A stretch of DNA of 5,128 bases from Verrucomicrobiota bacterium (lineage in GTDB: Bacteria > Verrucomicrobiota > Verrucomicrobiia > Limisphaerales > UBA11358). Positions within the stretch are counted from its first letter, which is position 1; each line of letters opens with the position of its first letter. Made by a program: the position numbers and the translations under genes. Below the pieces are notes generated by a model, which worked only from the letters and a program-made list of their open reading frames with translations, was not told where the DNA came from and ran no database searches. The stretch spans positions 1 through 5,128 of the forward strand of contig JAJPKI010000070.1 of the NCBI GenBank assembly GCA_021323835.1, given 5' to 3'. This document shows positions 1 through 5,128 of the stretch, piece after piece.

Positions 1-1458
1 CGCGGCTGGTGCAATTATTTTTCCGGAAACAGTTCCGACAGCCTTACCGATTTCAAAATGGCGGCGCAAAAGTTGCCGCCGTCGGAAGATTTGGCGGTTG
101 CGCGGTTCAAAATCGGCGACGCGTTGTTCGAGCAAAATGATTTTACAGGCGCACGAGAAAATTACGACGCCGTCTTGCAATTGACGAATTTCCCGGCGGT
201 CGCCAATTCGCTCGCGAGCCGCGCATTATATCAATCCATGCGTGCGAGCGTCGAAGCCAAAAATTTGGTCAGCGCCAGTAGCGCGATGAAGCAACTGATT
301 TATAATTTTCCTCAAAGCGAGTCATTGCAAAGCGCGTGGTTGCTTTACGGCGAATCGCTGGCCGACTCGCAAAAGCCGTCAGACGCCCGCGAAACGTATC
401 AGGCATTTGAAGCGCAGTGGCCGGCGGCGATGCGTCCGCAAGTGGAATTTGCCATCGCGCGAACTTACGAATTGGAAACGAACTGGCCGGCGGCGATTGA
501 TAAATATCAAAACTGGCTTGCGGCATTTCCGACGAATGATTTGTGGCCGCGGGCGGCGTATTCGCTGGCATGGGCGAATTTTCAAGCGGGCAATGAAACG
601 AACGCGTTGAATCTTTTCACAAATTTTGTTGCGCAATTTCCCGACGAAACGAATCTGGCATCGCAGGCGCAATGGTGGATTGCCGACCATTTTTACCGCG
701 CGAGCGATTTTGTGAACGCGGAAAAAAATTACGTGATGGTTTATCAAAATTTTTCCACCGAGACGAATTTGATTTATCCGGCGCAATTGATGGCAGGTTA
801 TTCTGCAGTGGCGCGGCAGGATTACAACGGTGCGATTCGCGATTATTTCGGAAAACTGGAAGAGAATACGAATTGTCCGTCCGATTTGCGCGTGCAGGCG
901 ACGTTCGCGCACGGCGACGCGTTAATGCACTGGGAGCCGGACAACACGAACAGTCCGCTGGCGAATTTTCAACGCGCGACGAAAGTTTTTGGATGGATTG
1001 TTCAATTGAATCCGACGAACGCCGCCGCCGCGCGCGCGTGGATTCAAATCGGCGATTGCGATTTGCAATTGGGAAATTTCGACGATGCGACGAACGCTTA
1101 CGCTCAAGTCGTAAATTCCTCGGCGGCGAATATTTCCGCGCGCAGCCAGGCGCAGATTGGAATTGGAATTGTGCTTGAGAAAAAAGCGGAGCAACTTTCG
1201 GACGGCGACAAGAAAGCGATACTGCAATTGGCATTGAACAATTACCTCGACGTTTTCGACACGGCCATCAATCCGCCAAAAAAAGAAAAAGCCGATGCGT
1301 TTTGGGTGAAAAAAGCGGGATTGCAAGCGCTGCCGTTGATTCAATCGCTCGGCGCCGCCGCACCGGACGGATTTATTGACGAGATGGAAAAATTGTTGCC
1401 GCAGTTGAAAGAATCGCTGGAAAAAAAGCGCGGGGAACTTTCGCAGCCGAAAACTTAA
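1..1458 (+). CDS. TPR-repeat protein, 3' part (5' end outside window)
   Basis: The reading frame is open from base 1 to the TAA at 1456-1458, giving 485 visible residues. The first ATG (58) is not a convincing start because the 19 codons before it are open and read as ordinary protein. The product is a chain of helical-pair repeats of about 34-40 residues: roughly visible residues 30-61, 68-102, 108-139, 147-178, 183-213, 221-251, 259-289 and 341-371. Each has the small/aromatic pattern of TPRs (for example SAWLLYGESLA, RAAYSLAWANFQAG, RAWIQIGDCDLQLGNFDDA) and several end in a (N/Q)FP-type turn. The layout resembles YbgF/BamD-like TPR scaffolds, which mediate protein contacts, often at the cell envelope. 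No catalytic motif is visible, and a signal peptide, if any, lies upstream of the window. The C-terminus is a charged Lys/Glu-rich helix (about residues 460-485). Thr-Asn pairs are strikingly frequent. The exact function is unknown; the TPR assignment is secure. Confidence 0.88.
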   Translation, partial: RGWCNYFSGNSSDSLTDFKMAAQKLPPSEDLAVARFKIGDALFEQNDFTGARENYDAVLQLTNFPAVANSLASRALYQSMRASVEAKNLVSASSAMKQLIYNFPQSESLQSAWLLYGESLADSQKPSDARETYQAFEAQWPAAMRPQVEFAIARTYELETNWPAAIDKYQNWLAAFPTNDLWPRAAYSLAWANFQAGNETNALNLFTNFVAQFPDETNLASQAQWWIADHFYRASDFVNAEKNYVMVYQNFSTETNLIYPAQLMAGYSAVARQDYNGAIRDYFGKLEENTNCPSDLRVQATFAHGDALMHWEPDNTNSPLANFQRATKVFGWIVQLNPTNAAAARAWIQIGDCDLQLGNFDDATNAYAQVVNSSAANISARSQAQIGIGIVLEKKAEQLSDGDKKAILQLALNNYLDVFDTAINPPKKEKADAFWVKKAGLQALPLIQSLGAAAPDGFIDEMEKLLPQLKESLEKKRGELSQPKT

Positions 1459-1477
1459 TCGGTGAATAACTCGTTGT

Positions 1478-1506
1478 TTGACACGCGTGCGTCGCAAGTT
1501 TAGTGT
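1478..1506 (+). promoter_or_regulatory. Putative sigma70-type promoter for the iron-sulfur carrier gene
   Basis: A perfect -35 hexamer TTGACA (1478-1483) is separated by exactly 17 bp from TAGTGT (1501-1506), which keeps the T, A and final T of the -10 consensus. Transcription would begin near 1513, only about 6 bases before the ATG at 1519, so the mRNA would be almost leaderless. A similar pair with the same spacing precedes the TPP riboswitch. Seen directly: the hexamers and spacing. Inferred: promoter activity. Confidence 0.5.
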
Positions 1507-1511
1507 GCTTC

Positions 1512-1515
1512 GGAG
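1512..1515 (+). promoter_or_regulatory. Closely spaced GGAG ribosome binding site
   Basis: GGAG lies 3 bases before the ATG at 1519, shorter than the typical 5-9 base spacing. If transcription starts near 1513, as the upstream promoter-like pair implies, part of this motif would be missing from the mRNA, so either the promoter or the ribosome site may be misassigned. It is the only Shine-Dalgarno-like motif in front of any of the three visible gene starts. Confidence 0.35.
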
Positions 1516-1518
1516 ATT

Positions 1519-1866
1519 ATGAGCGAAGTTGCCACAGCCGAACCGACCGTCAGCCTCACTGAAAATGCTGTTGCCGAAGTGAAATTACTTTTGGCCAAGC
1601 CGGAAAATTCCGGGAAAAATCTGCGTCTTTACATCGAGCAAGGCGGCTGTTCGGGGATGCAATACGGCATGGTGTTCGACGAAAAACGTGATGGCGATTT
1701 AATTTCCGAAGAAAATGGCGTCAACGTTTTAATCGACCCGGTCAGCGCGAATTATCTGCGCGGCACGATTGTGGATTTCAGCGATTCATTGACCGCCGGC
1801 GGTTTTAAGATTTCCAATCCGAACGCCAAGCAAAGTTGCGGTTGCGGAAAATCATTTGAGGCTTGA
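1519..1866 (+). CDS. erpA: A-type iron-sulfur cluster carrier (ErpA/IscA/HesB family)
   Basis: This is a complete 115-residue protein, the usual length for the family. A-type carriers accept Fe-S clusters from a scaffold and pass them to target enzymes in the cytoplasm. The three cluster-binding cysteines are present: Cys44 in GGCSGMQYG, and Cys107 and Cys109 in the C-terminal SCGCGKSF. The segment NPNAKQSCGCGKSF is closest to the ErpA style (E. coli ErpA, from memory, has NPNAKSTCGCGSSF), so ErpA is preferred over IscA or SufA. No other isc or suf gene is nearby, which fits the stand-alone position typical of erpA. The start is ATG 1519, with GGAG at 1512-1515 only 3 bases upstream, closer than usual. 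The gene has a promoter-like pair before it and a strong terminator after it, so it probably forms a single-gene unit. Family is certain; the exact paralogue name is less so. Confidence 0.93.
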   Translation: MSEVATAEPTVSLTENAVAEVKLLLAKPENSGKNLRLYIEQGGCSGMQYGMVFDEKRDGDLISEENGVNVLIDPVSANYLRGTIVDFSDSLTAGGFKISNPNAKQSCGCGKSFEA

Positions 1867-1872
1867 ACGGAT

Positions 1873-1890
1873 TTGATCAACCCCGATCAA
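1873..1890. repeat. Short inverted repeat TTGATC-N6-GATCAA
   Basis: TTGATC (1873-1878) and its exact reverse complement GATCAA (1885-1890) flank a 6-base spacer AACCCC. The element lies between the iron-sulfur carrier stop codon and the terminator stem. It could form a small 6-bp hairpin in the 3' untranslated RNA or be a protein site. GCTTGA (1861-1866) can also pair with TCAAGC (1887-1892). No function can be assigned. Confidence 0.45.
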
Positions 1891-1899
1891 GCTTAACAT

Positions 1900-1936
1900 A
1901 GCCGTTCCGTGTGATGCGGAACGGCTTTTTATTTTT
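1900..1936 (+). terminator. Strong rho-independent terminator after the iron-sulfur carrier gene
   Basis: GCCGTTCCG (1901-1909) pairs perfectly with CGGAACGGC (1917-1925) around a 7-base loop, and A1900 can pair with T1926. The stem is followed directly by TTTTT, an A and another TTTTT (1926-1936). This is a textbook intrinsic terminator 34 bases after the stop codon at 1864-1866. It separates the carrier gene from mgtE, whose start is about 85 bases further on. The opposite strand has no matching T-tract, so it is directional. Confidence 0.93.
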
Positions 1937-1980
1937 GCTGAAAAAGTTACGGCAAATATTTTCATTCTTTCAGAAATTTT

Positions 1981-2013
1981 CTTTGCGCTTGCTGCGCACT
2001 CTGCGGTTAAATT
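1981..2013 (+). promoter_or_regulatory. Degenerate 9-bp tandem motif and possible mgtE promoter
   Basis: TGCG recurs at 1984, 1993 and 2002, exactly 9 bp apart, within three imperfect units: CTTTGCGCT, TGCTGCGCA and CTCTGCGGT. The array runs into TTAAAT (2007-2012), a 4/6 match to a -10 box. TTGCGC (1983-1988), 18 bp upstream, is a weak -35 candidate. A -10 here would place the transcription start at or within a few bases of the GTG at 2020, meaning a leaderless mRNA. The motif spacing is seen directly; the promoter role is inference. Confidence 0.35.
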
Positions 2014-2019
2014 CACCGC

Positions 2020-3405
2020 GTGATTGGCAATTTGCTCATGCCTGAGCTGGTGGAATTGATTCACCGGCGCGATTTCAAAGGCCTTCGCGAAATCCTTTGC
2101 GGTTTCGCGCCCGCCGACATTGCTGAAATTTTTGTGGATTTGCCGCCGGACGACGAAGCGGTGATGCTGCGTTTGTTGCCGCGCGAATTGGCCGCGGAAG
2201 TTTTTGAAAACCTGCCGATTGAAGACCAGGAAAAAACGCTTCACGCGCTTGGCAACGAGCAAGTCGCGCAAATTCTAAACGACATTTCGCCGGATGACCG
2301 CACGCGCCTGCTCGAAGAATTGCCCGCCGCCGCCACGCAAAAACTTTTGGATTTGCTCAATCCCGAAGAACGTAAAATCGCCAAGCAACTTCTCGGTTAT
2401 CCGGAAAAATCCGTTGGCCGCCAAATGTCGCCGCATTACGTCGCGATTCAGCAAAATTGGACCGTCGCCGAAGTGCTCGCGGAATTGCGCAAGCAGGAGC
2501 ACAAGCGCGACGTCATCAACCAAATTTACGTCACCGACAGCAAAGGCCGTCTCGTGGACTTCGTGCGCCTGCGCAGCATTGTCGTCGTTCCGCCGCAAAC
2601 TTCGGTGTTGGAAATTTTGGAGAACCAGAAAATTTCTCTTCACGCGACTGACGACCAGGAAACCGCTGTCGCCGCATTTAGAAAATACGATGTCACGATG
2701 ATTCCCGTCGTGGATTCCAACGACGTGCTCGTCGGTGTTGTCACCGTGGACGATATTTTGGATGTGGCCGAACGCGAAGCGACTGAGGACATTCAAAAAC
2801 TCGGCGGTGTCGCCGCGTTGGACGCTCCGTATTTGAAGACCACCATTTTTCAGATGGTCAAAAAGCGCGCGCCGTGGCTGGCGATTTTGTTCGTCGGCGA
2901 AATGTTGACCTCCGTGACGATGCAAAATTACGGCGGCGAAGTCCAAAAAATCGTGGCGCTTTCGTTTTTTATGCCACTCATTCTTTCCTGCGGCGGTAAT
3001 ACCGGTTCACAGGCGACGTCGCTTATCATCCGTGCGATGGCCGTGCGCGATGTTTTGTTGAGCGACTGGTGGCGTGTTTTTCGCCGCGAATTGGCCGGCG
3101 GCCTTTTGCTCGGCGGAATTTTGGCCGTCATCGGCGCCGTGCGCGTCCTGCTCTGGCAATGGTTTCACTTTTGGGATTACGGTTCGCATTATTCCACGTT
3201 CGCACTTGTCATTGGCGTGAGTTTGATTGGCGTGGTGCTTTGGGGAAGTCTCGTCGGTGCAATGCTGCCGTTTCTATTGCGATTGGTAAAACTCGACCCC
3301 GCCGTTTGTTCCGCGCCATTCGTAGCCACACTCGTGGACGTGACCGGCCTCGTGATTTACTTCAACGTTGCGCTCTGGCTGCTGCCGCGCTCGCTGTTTC
3401 AATGA
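2020..3405 (+). CDS. mgtE: MgtE-family magnesium channel/transporter
   Basis: This is a complete 461-residue protein, the normal MgtE length. MgtE is an inner-membrane Mg2+ channel whose cytoplasmic part senses Mg2+ and closes the pore. Domains in order: superhelical MgtE N-domain (about residues 20-125, with repeated LPPDD, LPIED and ISPDDRTRLLEELP elements), a CBS pair (about 135-255, including VTMIPVVDSNDVLVGVVTVDDI), a connecting plug helix (about 256-280) and five membrane segments (about 284-304, 310-332, 357-379, 393-421, 432-456). Pore signatures are present: GGNTGSQ at 325-331 and TLVDVTGLVIYF at 437-448, where Asp440 probably matches the Mg2+-binding Asp432 of Thermus MgtE. An in-frame TAA at 2008-2010 limits the start to GTG 2020 or ATG 2038; neither has a Shine-Dalgarno sequence. 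GTG is preferred because it gives the MIGNLL lead-in before the first helix. No frameshift or missing domain is seen. Confidence 0.96.
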   Translation: MIGNLLMPELVELIHRRDFKGLREILCGFAPADIAEIFVDLPPDDEAVMLRLLPRELAAEVFENLPIEDQEKTLHALGNEQVAQILNDISPDDRTRLLEELPAAATQKLLDLLNPEERKIAKQLLGYPEKSVGRQMSPHYVAIQQNWTVAEVLAELRKQEHKRDVINQIYVTDSKGRLVDFVRLRSIVVVPPQTSVLEILENQKISLHATDDQETAVAAFRKYDVTMIPVVDSNDVLVGVVTVDDILDVAEREATEDIQKLGGVAALDAPYLKTTIFQMVKKRAPWLAILFVGEMLTSVTMQNYGGEVQKIVALSFFMPLILSCGGNTGSQATSLIIRAMAVRDVLLSDWWRVFRRELAGGLLLGGILAVIGAVRVLLWQWFHFWDYGSHYSTFALVIGVSLIGVVLWGSLVGAMLPFLLRLVKLDPAVCSAPFVATLVDVTGLVIYFNVALWLLPRSLFQ

Positions 3406-3417
3406 CGCATCGCCAGC

Positions 3418-3446
3418 TTGACCCTGCGCGCAAATCACCTTAGCTT
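3418..3446 (+). promoter_or_regulatory. Putative sigma70-type promoter for the TPP riboswitch-thiC unit
   Basis: TTGACC (3418-3423, 5/6 to the -35 consensus) and TAGCTT (3441-3446, 3/6 to the -10) are 17 bp apart. The expected transcription start, near 3453, falls immediately before the first paired base of the TPP aptamer, which is where a riboswitch promoter should be. The -10 keeps the same T-A-G-N-N-T form as the promoter-like pair before the iron-sulfur carrier gene. The hexamers are seen directly; promoter function is inferred. Confidence 0.5.
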
Positions 3447-3453
3447 TGAATCT

Positions 3454-3555
3454 GTTCGGGGAGCCAACCGGCCGTCATTGACGACGAAGGCTGAGAGTTT
3501 CGCGCGGAACGCGAAAGACCCGTGAACCTGATCCAGGTAATGCTGGCGTAGGAAT
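3454..3555 (+). promoter_or_regulatory. TPP riboswitch (THI box) aptamer
   Basis: This RNA binds thiamine pyrophosphate and controls the downstream thiC. The conserved blocks occur in order: CGGGGAGCC (3457-3465), GGCTGAGAG (3489-3497, including the CUGAGA pyrimidine-sensing loop), GACCCGTGAACCTGATC (3517-3533) and GCGTAGGAA (3546-3554). Visible pairing: P1 TTC/GAA (3455-3457 with 3552-3554, plus a possible G-U pair), P2 CGGG/CCCG (3457-3460 with 3519-3522), P3 GCC/GGC (3463-3465 with 3489-3491) with a small CGTC/GACG tip, an extra 7-bp hairpin TTTCGCG/CGCGAAA (3498-3504 with 3510-3516), and CCAG/CTGG (3533-3536 with 3543-3546) in the pyrophosphate-sensing arm. C3457 cannot pair in both P1 and P2, so the exact junction is uncertain. 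P1 is short, and the sequence has GCGTAGGAA where the usual form is GCGNAGGGAA. No terminator follows, so the mode of control is unclear. Confidence 0.95.
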
Positions 3556-3593
3556 TTGCACTTCGCTTCGCCTTTCCTGAATCAATTTGGTGG

Positions 3594-3622
3594 CTATCAA
3601 CCATCAACTAAAAACTATCAAC
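3594..3622 (+). repeat. ATCAAC short repeats in the thiC leader
   Basis: CTATCAAC occurs at 3594-3601 and again at 3615-3622, 21 bp apart, with a third related copy CATCAAC at 3602-3608. They lie between the TPP aptamer and the thiC start codon, in a G-poor stretch likely to be unstructured in RNA. The last copy ends 6 bases before the ATG. Function unknown; possibly a translation-enhancing, low-structure leader or a simple repeat. Confidence 0.5.
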
Positions 3623-3628
3623 TGATTT

Positions 3629-5128
3629 ATGATTGCATCCAAAGATTCATTCGAACCGCACAGCAGCGAACAACTGCCCGCCAGCAAAAAAGTTTTCGTT
3701 GCCGGCGCAATTCACAAAGACGTCCGCGTGCCGATGCGCGAAATCGAAGTCTCGCCGACGAAATCCTACACCGGCGCGGTCACAGCAAATGAGCCAGTGC
3801 GCGTTTACGATTGCAGCGGCCCATGGGGTGACCCGAATTTCAATGGCACAGTCGAACAAGGTTTGCCTGCGCTGCGGCGCAATTGGATTTTATCGCGCGG
3901 TGATGTGGAGGAATACGACGGTCGCGCGGTTCAACCGATTGATGACGGTTATTTGTCCGAACAGCATCGCGGCCTTTCGCGCGCGAAACGTCAGGATGAA
4001 ACGAGTTTTCGTCTCGAAGGCTTGACCGCGCCGAAACGCAAACCGCTCCGCGCAAAAAAAGGCAAAGTCGTCACGCAACTCGCCTACGCCCGCGCCGGCA
4101 TCATCACGCCGGAAATGGAATTCATCGCCATTCGTGAAAATATGCGCGTCGCGAAAATTTCCGAAATGGCGAAAGACATCGTGCGAAACGATTTGGAAAA
4201 GCAGCACGCCGGTTCCAGCCAGATTTCAAAAAGCGAATTTACTCCGGGCATTTTCAGAAAATTTCCCGCGCGCATTCCAAAAGAAATCACGCCCGAATTT
4301 GTCCGCAGCGAAATCGCTGCCGGTCGCGCCATCATCCCGAACAACATCAATCACCCCGAGTCCGAGCCGATGATTATCGGGCGCAACTTCCTCGTGAAAA
4401 TCAACGCCAACATCGGCAACAGCGCCGTCGCCTCTTCGATTGAAGAAGAAGTTGAGAAAATGCGTTGGGCAACAAAATGGGGTGCGGACACGGTGATGGA
4501 TTTATCCACCGGCAAAAATATCCACGCGACTCGCGAATGGATTTTAAGAAATTCGCCCGTGCCCATCGGAACCGTGCCGATTTATCAGGCGCTCGAAAAA
4601 GTCGGCGGCAAGGCCGAGGACCTCACGTGGGAGATTTTCCGCGACACCCTCATCGAGCAGGCTGAGCAAGGCGTGGACTACTTCACCATTCACGCCGGCG
4701 TGTTGCTGCGCTTCGTGCCGCTCACGGCGAACCGCATGACCGGCATTGTTTCGCGCGGCGGCAGCATCATGGCCAAATGGTGTCTCGCGCATCACAAAGA
4801 AAATTTCCTCTACACGCATTGGGACGACATCTGCGACATCATGGCCGCCTACGACGTCGCGTTCAGCATCGGCGATGGGCTCCGCCCCGGCTCGATTGCT
4901 GACGCCAACGACCAGGCGCAATTTGGTGAACTCGAAGTGCAAGGCGATTTGACCAAACGCGCGTGGGACAAAGGTGTGCAAGTGATGAACGAAGGCCCGG
5001 GCCATGTGCCTATGCATATGATTGAAGAGAACATGGCGAAGCAACTCGAGTGGTGCGGCGAAGCGCCGTTCTACACGCTCGGGCCGCTCACCACCGACAT
5101 CGCGCCCGGCTACGACCACATCACCAGC
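3629..5128 (+). CDS. thiC: Phosphomethylpyrimidine synthase ThiC, N-terminal 500 residues (3' end outside window)
   Basis: ThiC is a cytoplasmic radical-SAM enzyme that rearranges aminoimidazole ribotide (AIR) into hydroxymethylpyrimidine phosphate, committing AIR to thiamine synthesis. ATG 3629 is the start: an in-frame TGA lies at 3623-3625. The frame is open to the last base, giving 500 codons. An N-terminal ThiC-associated region (about 20-95, VPMREIEVSPT and YDCSGPWGDP) precedes the TIM-barrel core. Active-site residues known from E. coli ThiC fall here at a constant offset of +22: Asn261, Met290, Tyr319, His355, Ser375-Arg-Gly377, Asp416-Gly-Leu-Arg419, Glu455, metal-ligand His459 and Tyr482. 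The second metal histidine and the C-terminal CX2CX4C cluster cysteines would lie past the window, near residues 523 and 603-611. About 150 residues are missing at the right edge, which is a window cut and not a truncation. Residues 173-219 are about 20 longer than in E. coli. No Shine-Dalgarno sequence is visible. Confidence 0.97.
   Translation, partial: MIASKDSFEPHSSEQLPASKKVFVAGAIHKDVRVPMREIEVSPTKSYTGAVTANEPVRVYDCSGPWGDPNFNGTVEQGLPALRRNWILSRGDVEEYDGRAVQPIDDGYLSEQHRGLSRAKRQDETSFRLEGLTAPKRKPLRAKKGKVVTQLAYARAGIITPEMEFIAIRENMRVAKISEMAKDIVRNDLEKQHAGSSQISKSEFTPGIFRKFPARIPKEITPEFVRSEIAAGRAIIPNNINHPESEPMIIGRNFLVKINANIGNSAVASSIEEEVEKMRWATKWGADTVMDLSTGKNIHATREWILRNSPVPIGTVPIYQALEKVGGKAEDLTWEIFRDTLIEQAEQGVDYFTIHAGVLLRFVPLTANRMTGIVSRGGSIMAKWCLAHHKENFLYTHWDDICDIMAAYDVAFSIGDGLRPGSIADANDQAQFGELEVQGDLTKRAWDKGVQVMNEGPGHVPMHMIEENMAKQLEWCGEAPFYTLGPLTTDIAPGYDHITS

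Noticed and set aside
58..60. ATG at 58 as the true start of the TPR gene
   Set aside because: The frame is open back to base 1 with protein-like codons, and no ribosome site precedes the ATG, so the gene most likely begins outside the window.
379..1497. Long minus-strand open frames opposite the TPR gene
   Set aside because: Their products are Arg-rich and low in normal motifs, as expected from the reverse complement of a coding frame with GC-rich codon positions. No start signals support them.
1459..1518. Terminator after the TPR gene
   Set aside because: No GC-rich hairpin followed by a T-tract is present in this 60-bp gap, so read-through into erpA remains possible.
1937..2019. Possible M-box (Mg2+) riboswitch before mgtE
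   Set aside because: Only about 83 bases separate the terminator from the GTG, too few for the usual M-box of more than 150 bases, and none of its conserved blocks is visible.
2275..2946. 223-codon minus-strand open frame opposite mgtE
   Set aside because: It lies entirely within the well-conserved mgtE frame and its product is rich in His, Arg and Phe without any recognisable domain.
3594..3622. CRISPR-like array in the thiC leader
   Set aside because: The repeat units are only 6-8 bases with irregular spacing and no spacers of constant length.
3556..4025. Small plus-strand open frames overlapping the thiC leader and 5' end
   Set aside because: They are out of frame with ThiC, have basic low-complexity products and begin inside or just after the riboswitch without ribosome sites.
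4544..5119. 191-codon minus-strand open frame opposite thiC
   Set aside because: It is the shadow of strongly conserved ThiC codons; no family resemblance or start signal was seen.
1..5128. A new defence, mobile or biosynthetic system
   Set aside because: All four genes belong to known families with intact motifs, spacing is ordinary, and there are no hypothetical gene clusters, transposase remnants, att sites or composition shifts.

Overview
The window holds four genes, all on the + strand, and looks like ordinary chromosomal housekeeping DNA. In order: the 3' part of a long tetratricopeptide-repeat (TPR) protein gene (1-1458), a complete A-type iron-sulfur carrier gene of the ErpA/IscA family (1519-1866), a complete MgtE magnesium transporter gene (2020-3405), and a thiC gene (3629 to the window end, no stop reached) preceded by a clear TPP riboswitch. 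There are no mobile elements, tRNA or rRNA genes, CRISPR arrays or phage genes.

Organism: base composition is moderate, with A/T-rich runs inside otherwise GC-rich codons. Shine-Dalgarno sequences are weak or missing before mgtE and thiC. The TPR protein is unusually rich in Thr-Asn pairs. Together these suggest an environmental bacterium of the Verrucomicrobiota/PVC type. This is an inference from style, not from a marker gene, and is only moderately secure.

Layout: the TPR gene is open at the left edge, so its true start lies upstream. A 60-bp gap follows, with a good promoter-like pair (TTGACA, 17 bp, TAGTGT) just before the iron-sulfur carrier. That gene ends in a strong intrinsic terminator (1900-1936), so it appears to be its own transcription unit. 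The remaining leader before mgtE contains a degenerate 9-bp tandem motif running into a possible -10 box very close to the GTG start. Between mgtE and thiC (3406-3628) lie a second promoter-like pair (TTGACC, 17 bp, TAGCTT), a TPP aptamer starting just where transcription would begin, and a short repeat-containing leader without a visible terminator or ribosome binding site.

Functional links: ThiC is a [4Fe-4S] radical-SAM enzyme, and the A-type carrier is a plausible supplier of its cluster, but the terminator and separate promoters argue against one operon. The riboswitch lets thiamine pyrophosphate feed back on ThiC, the first committed step of the pyrimidine branch of thiamine synthesis. 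MgtE is a self-gated Mg2+ channel with no obvious link to its neighbours. I found no convincing new system. The points worth a second look are the unclear expression platform of the riboswitch, the small leader repeats, the insertion in ThiC and the possible near-leaderless starts.
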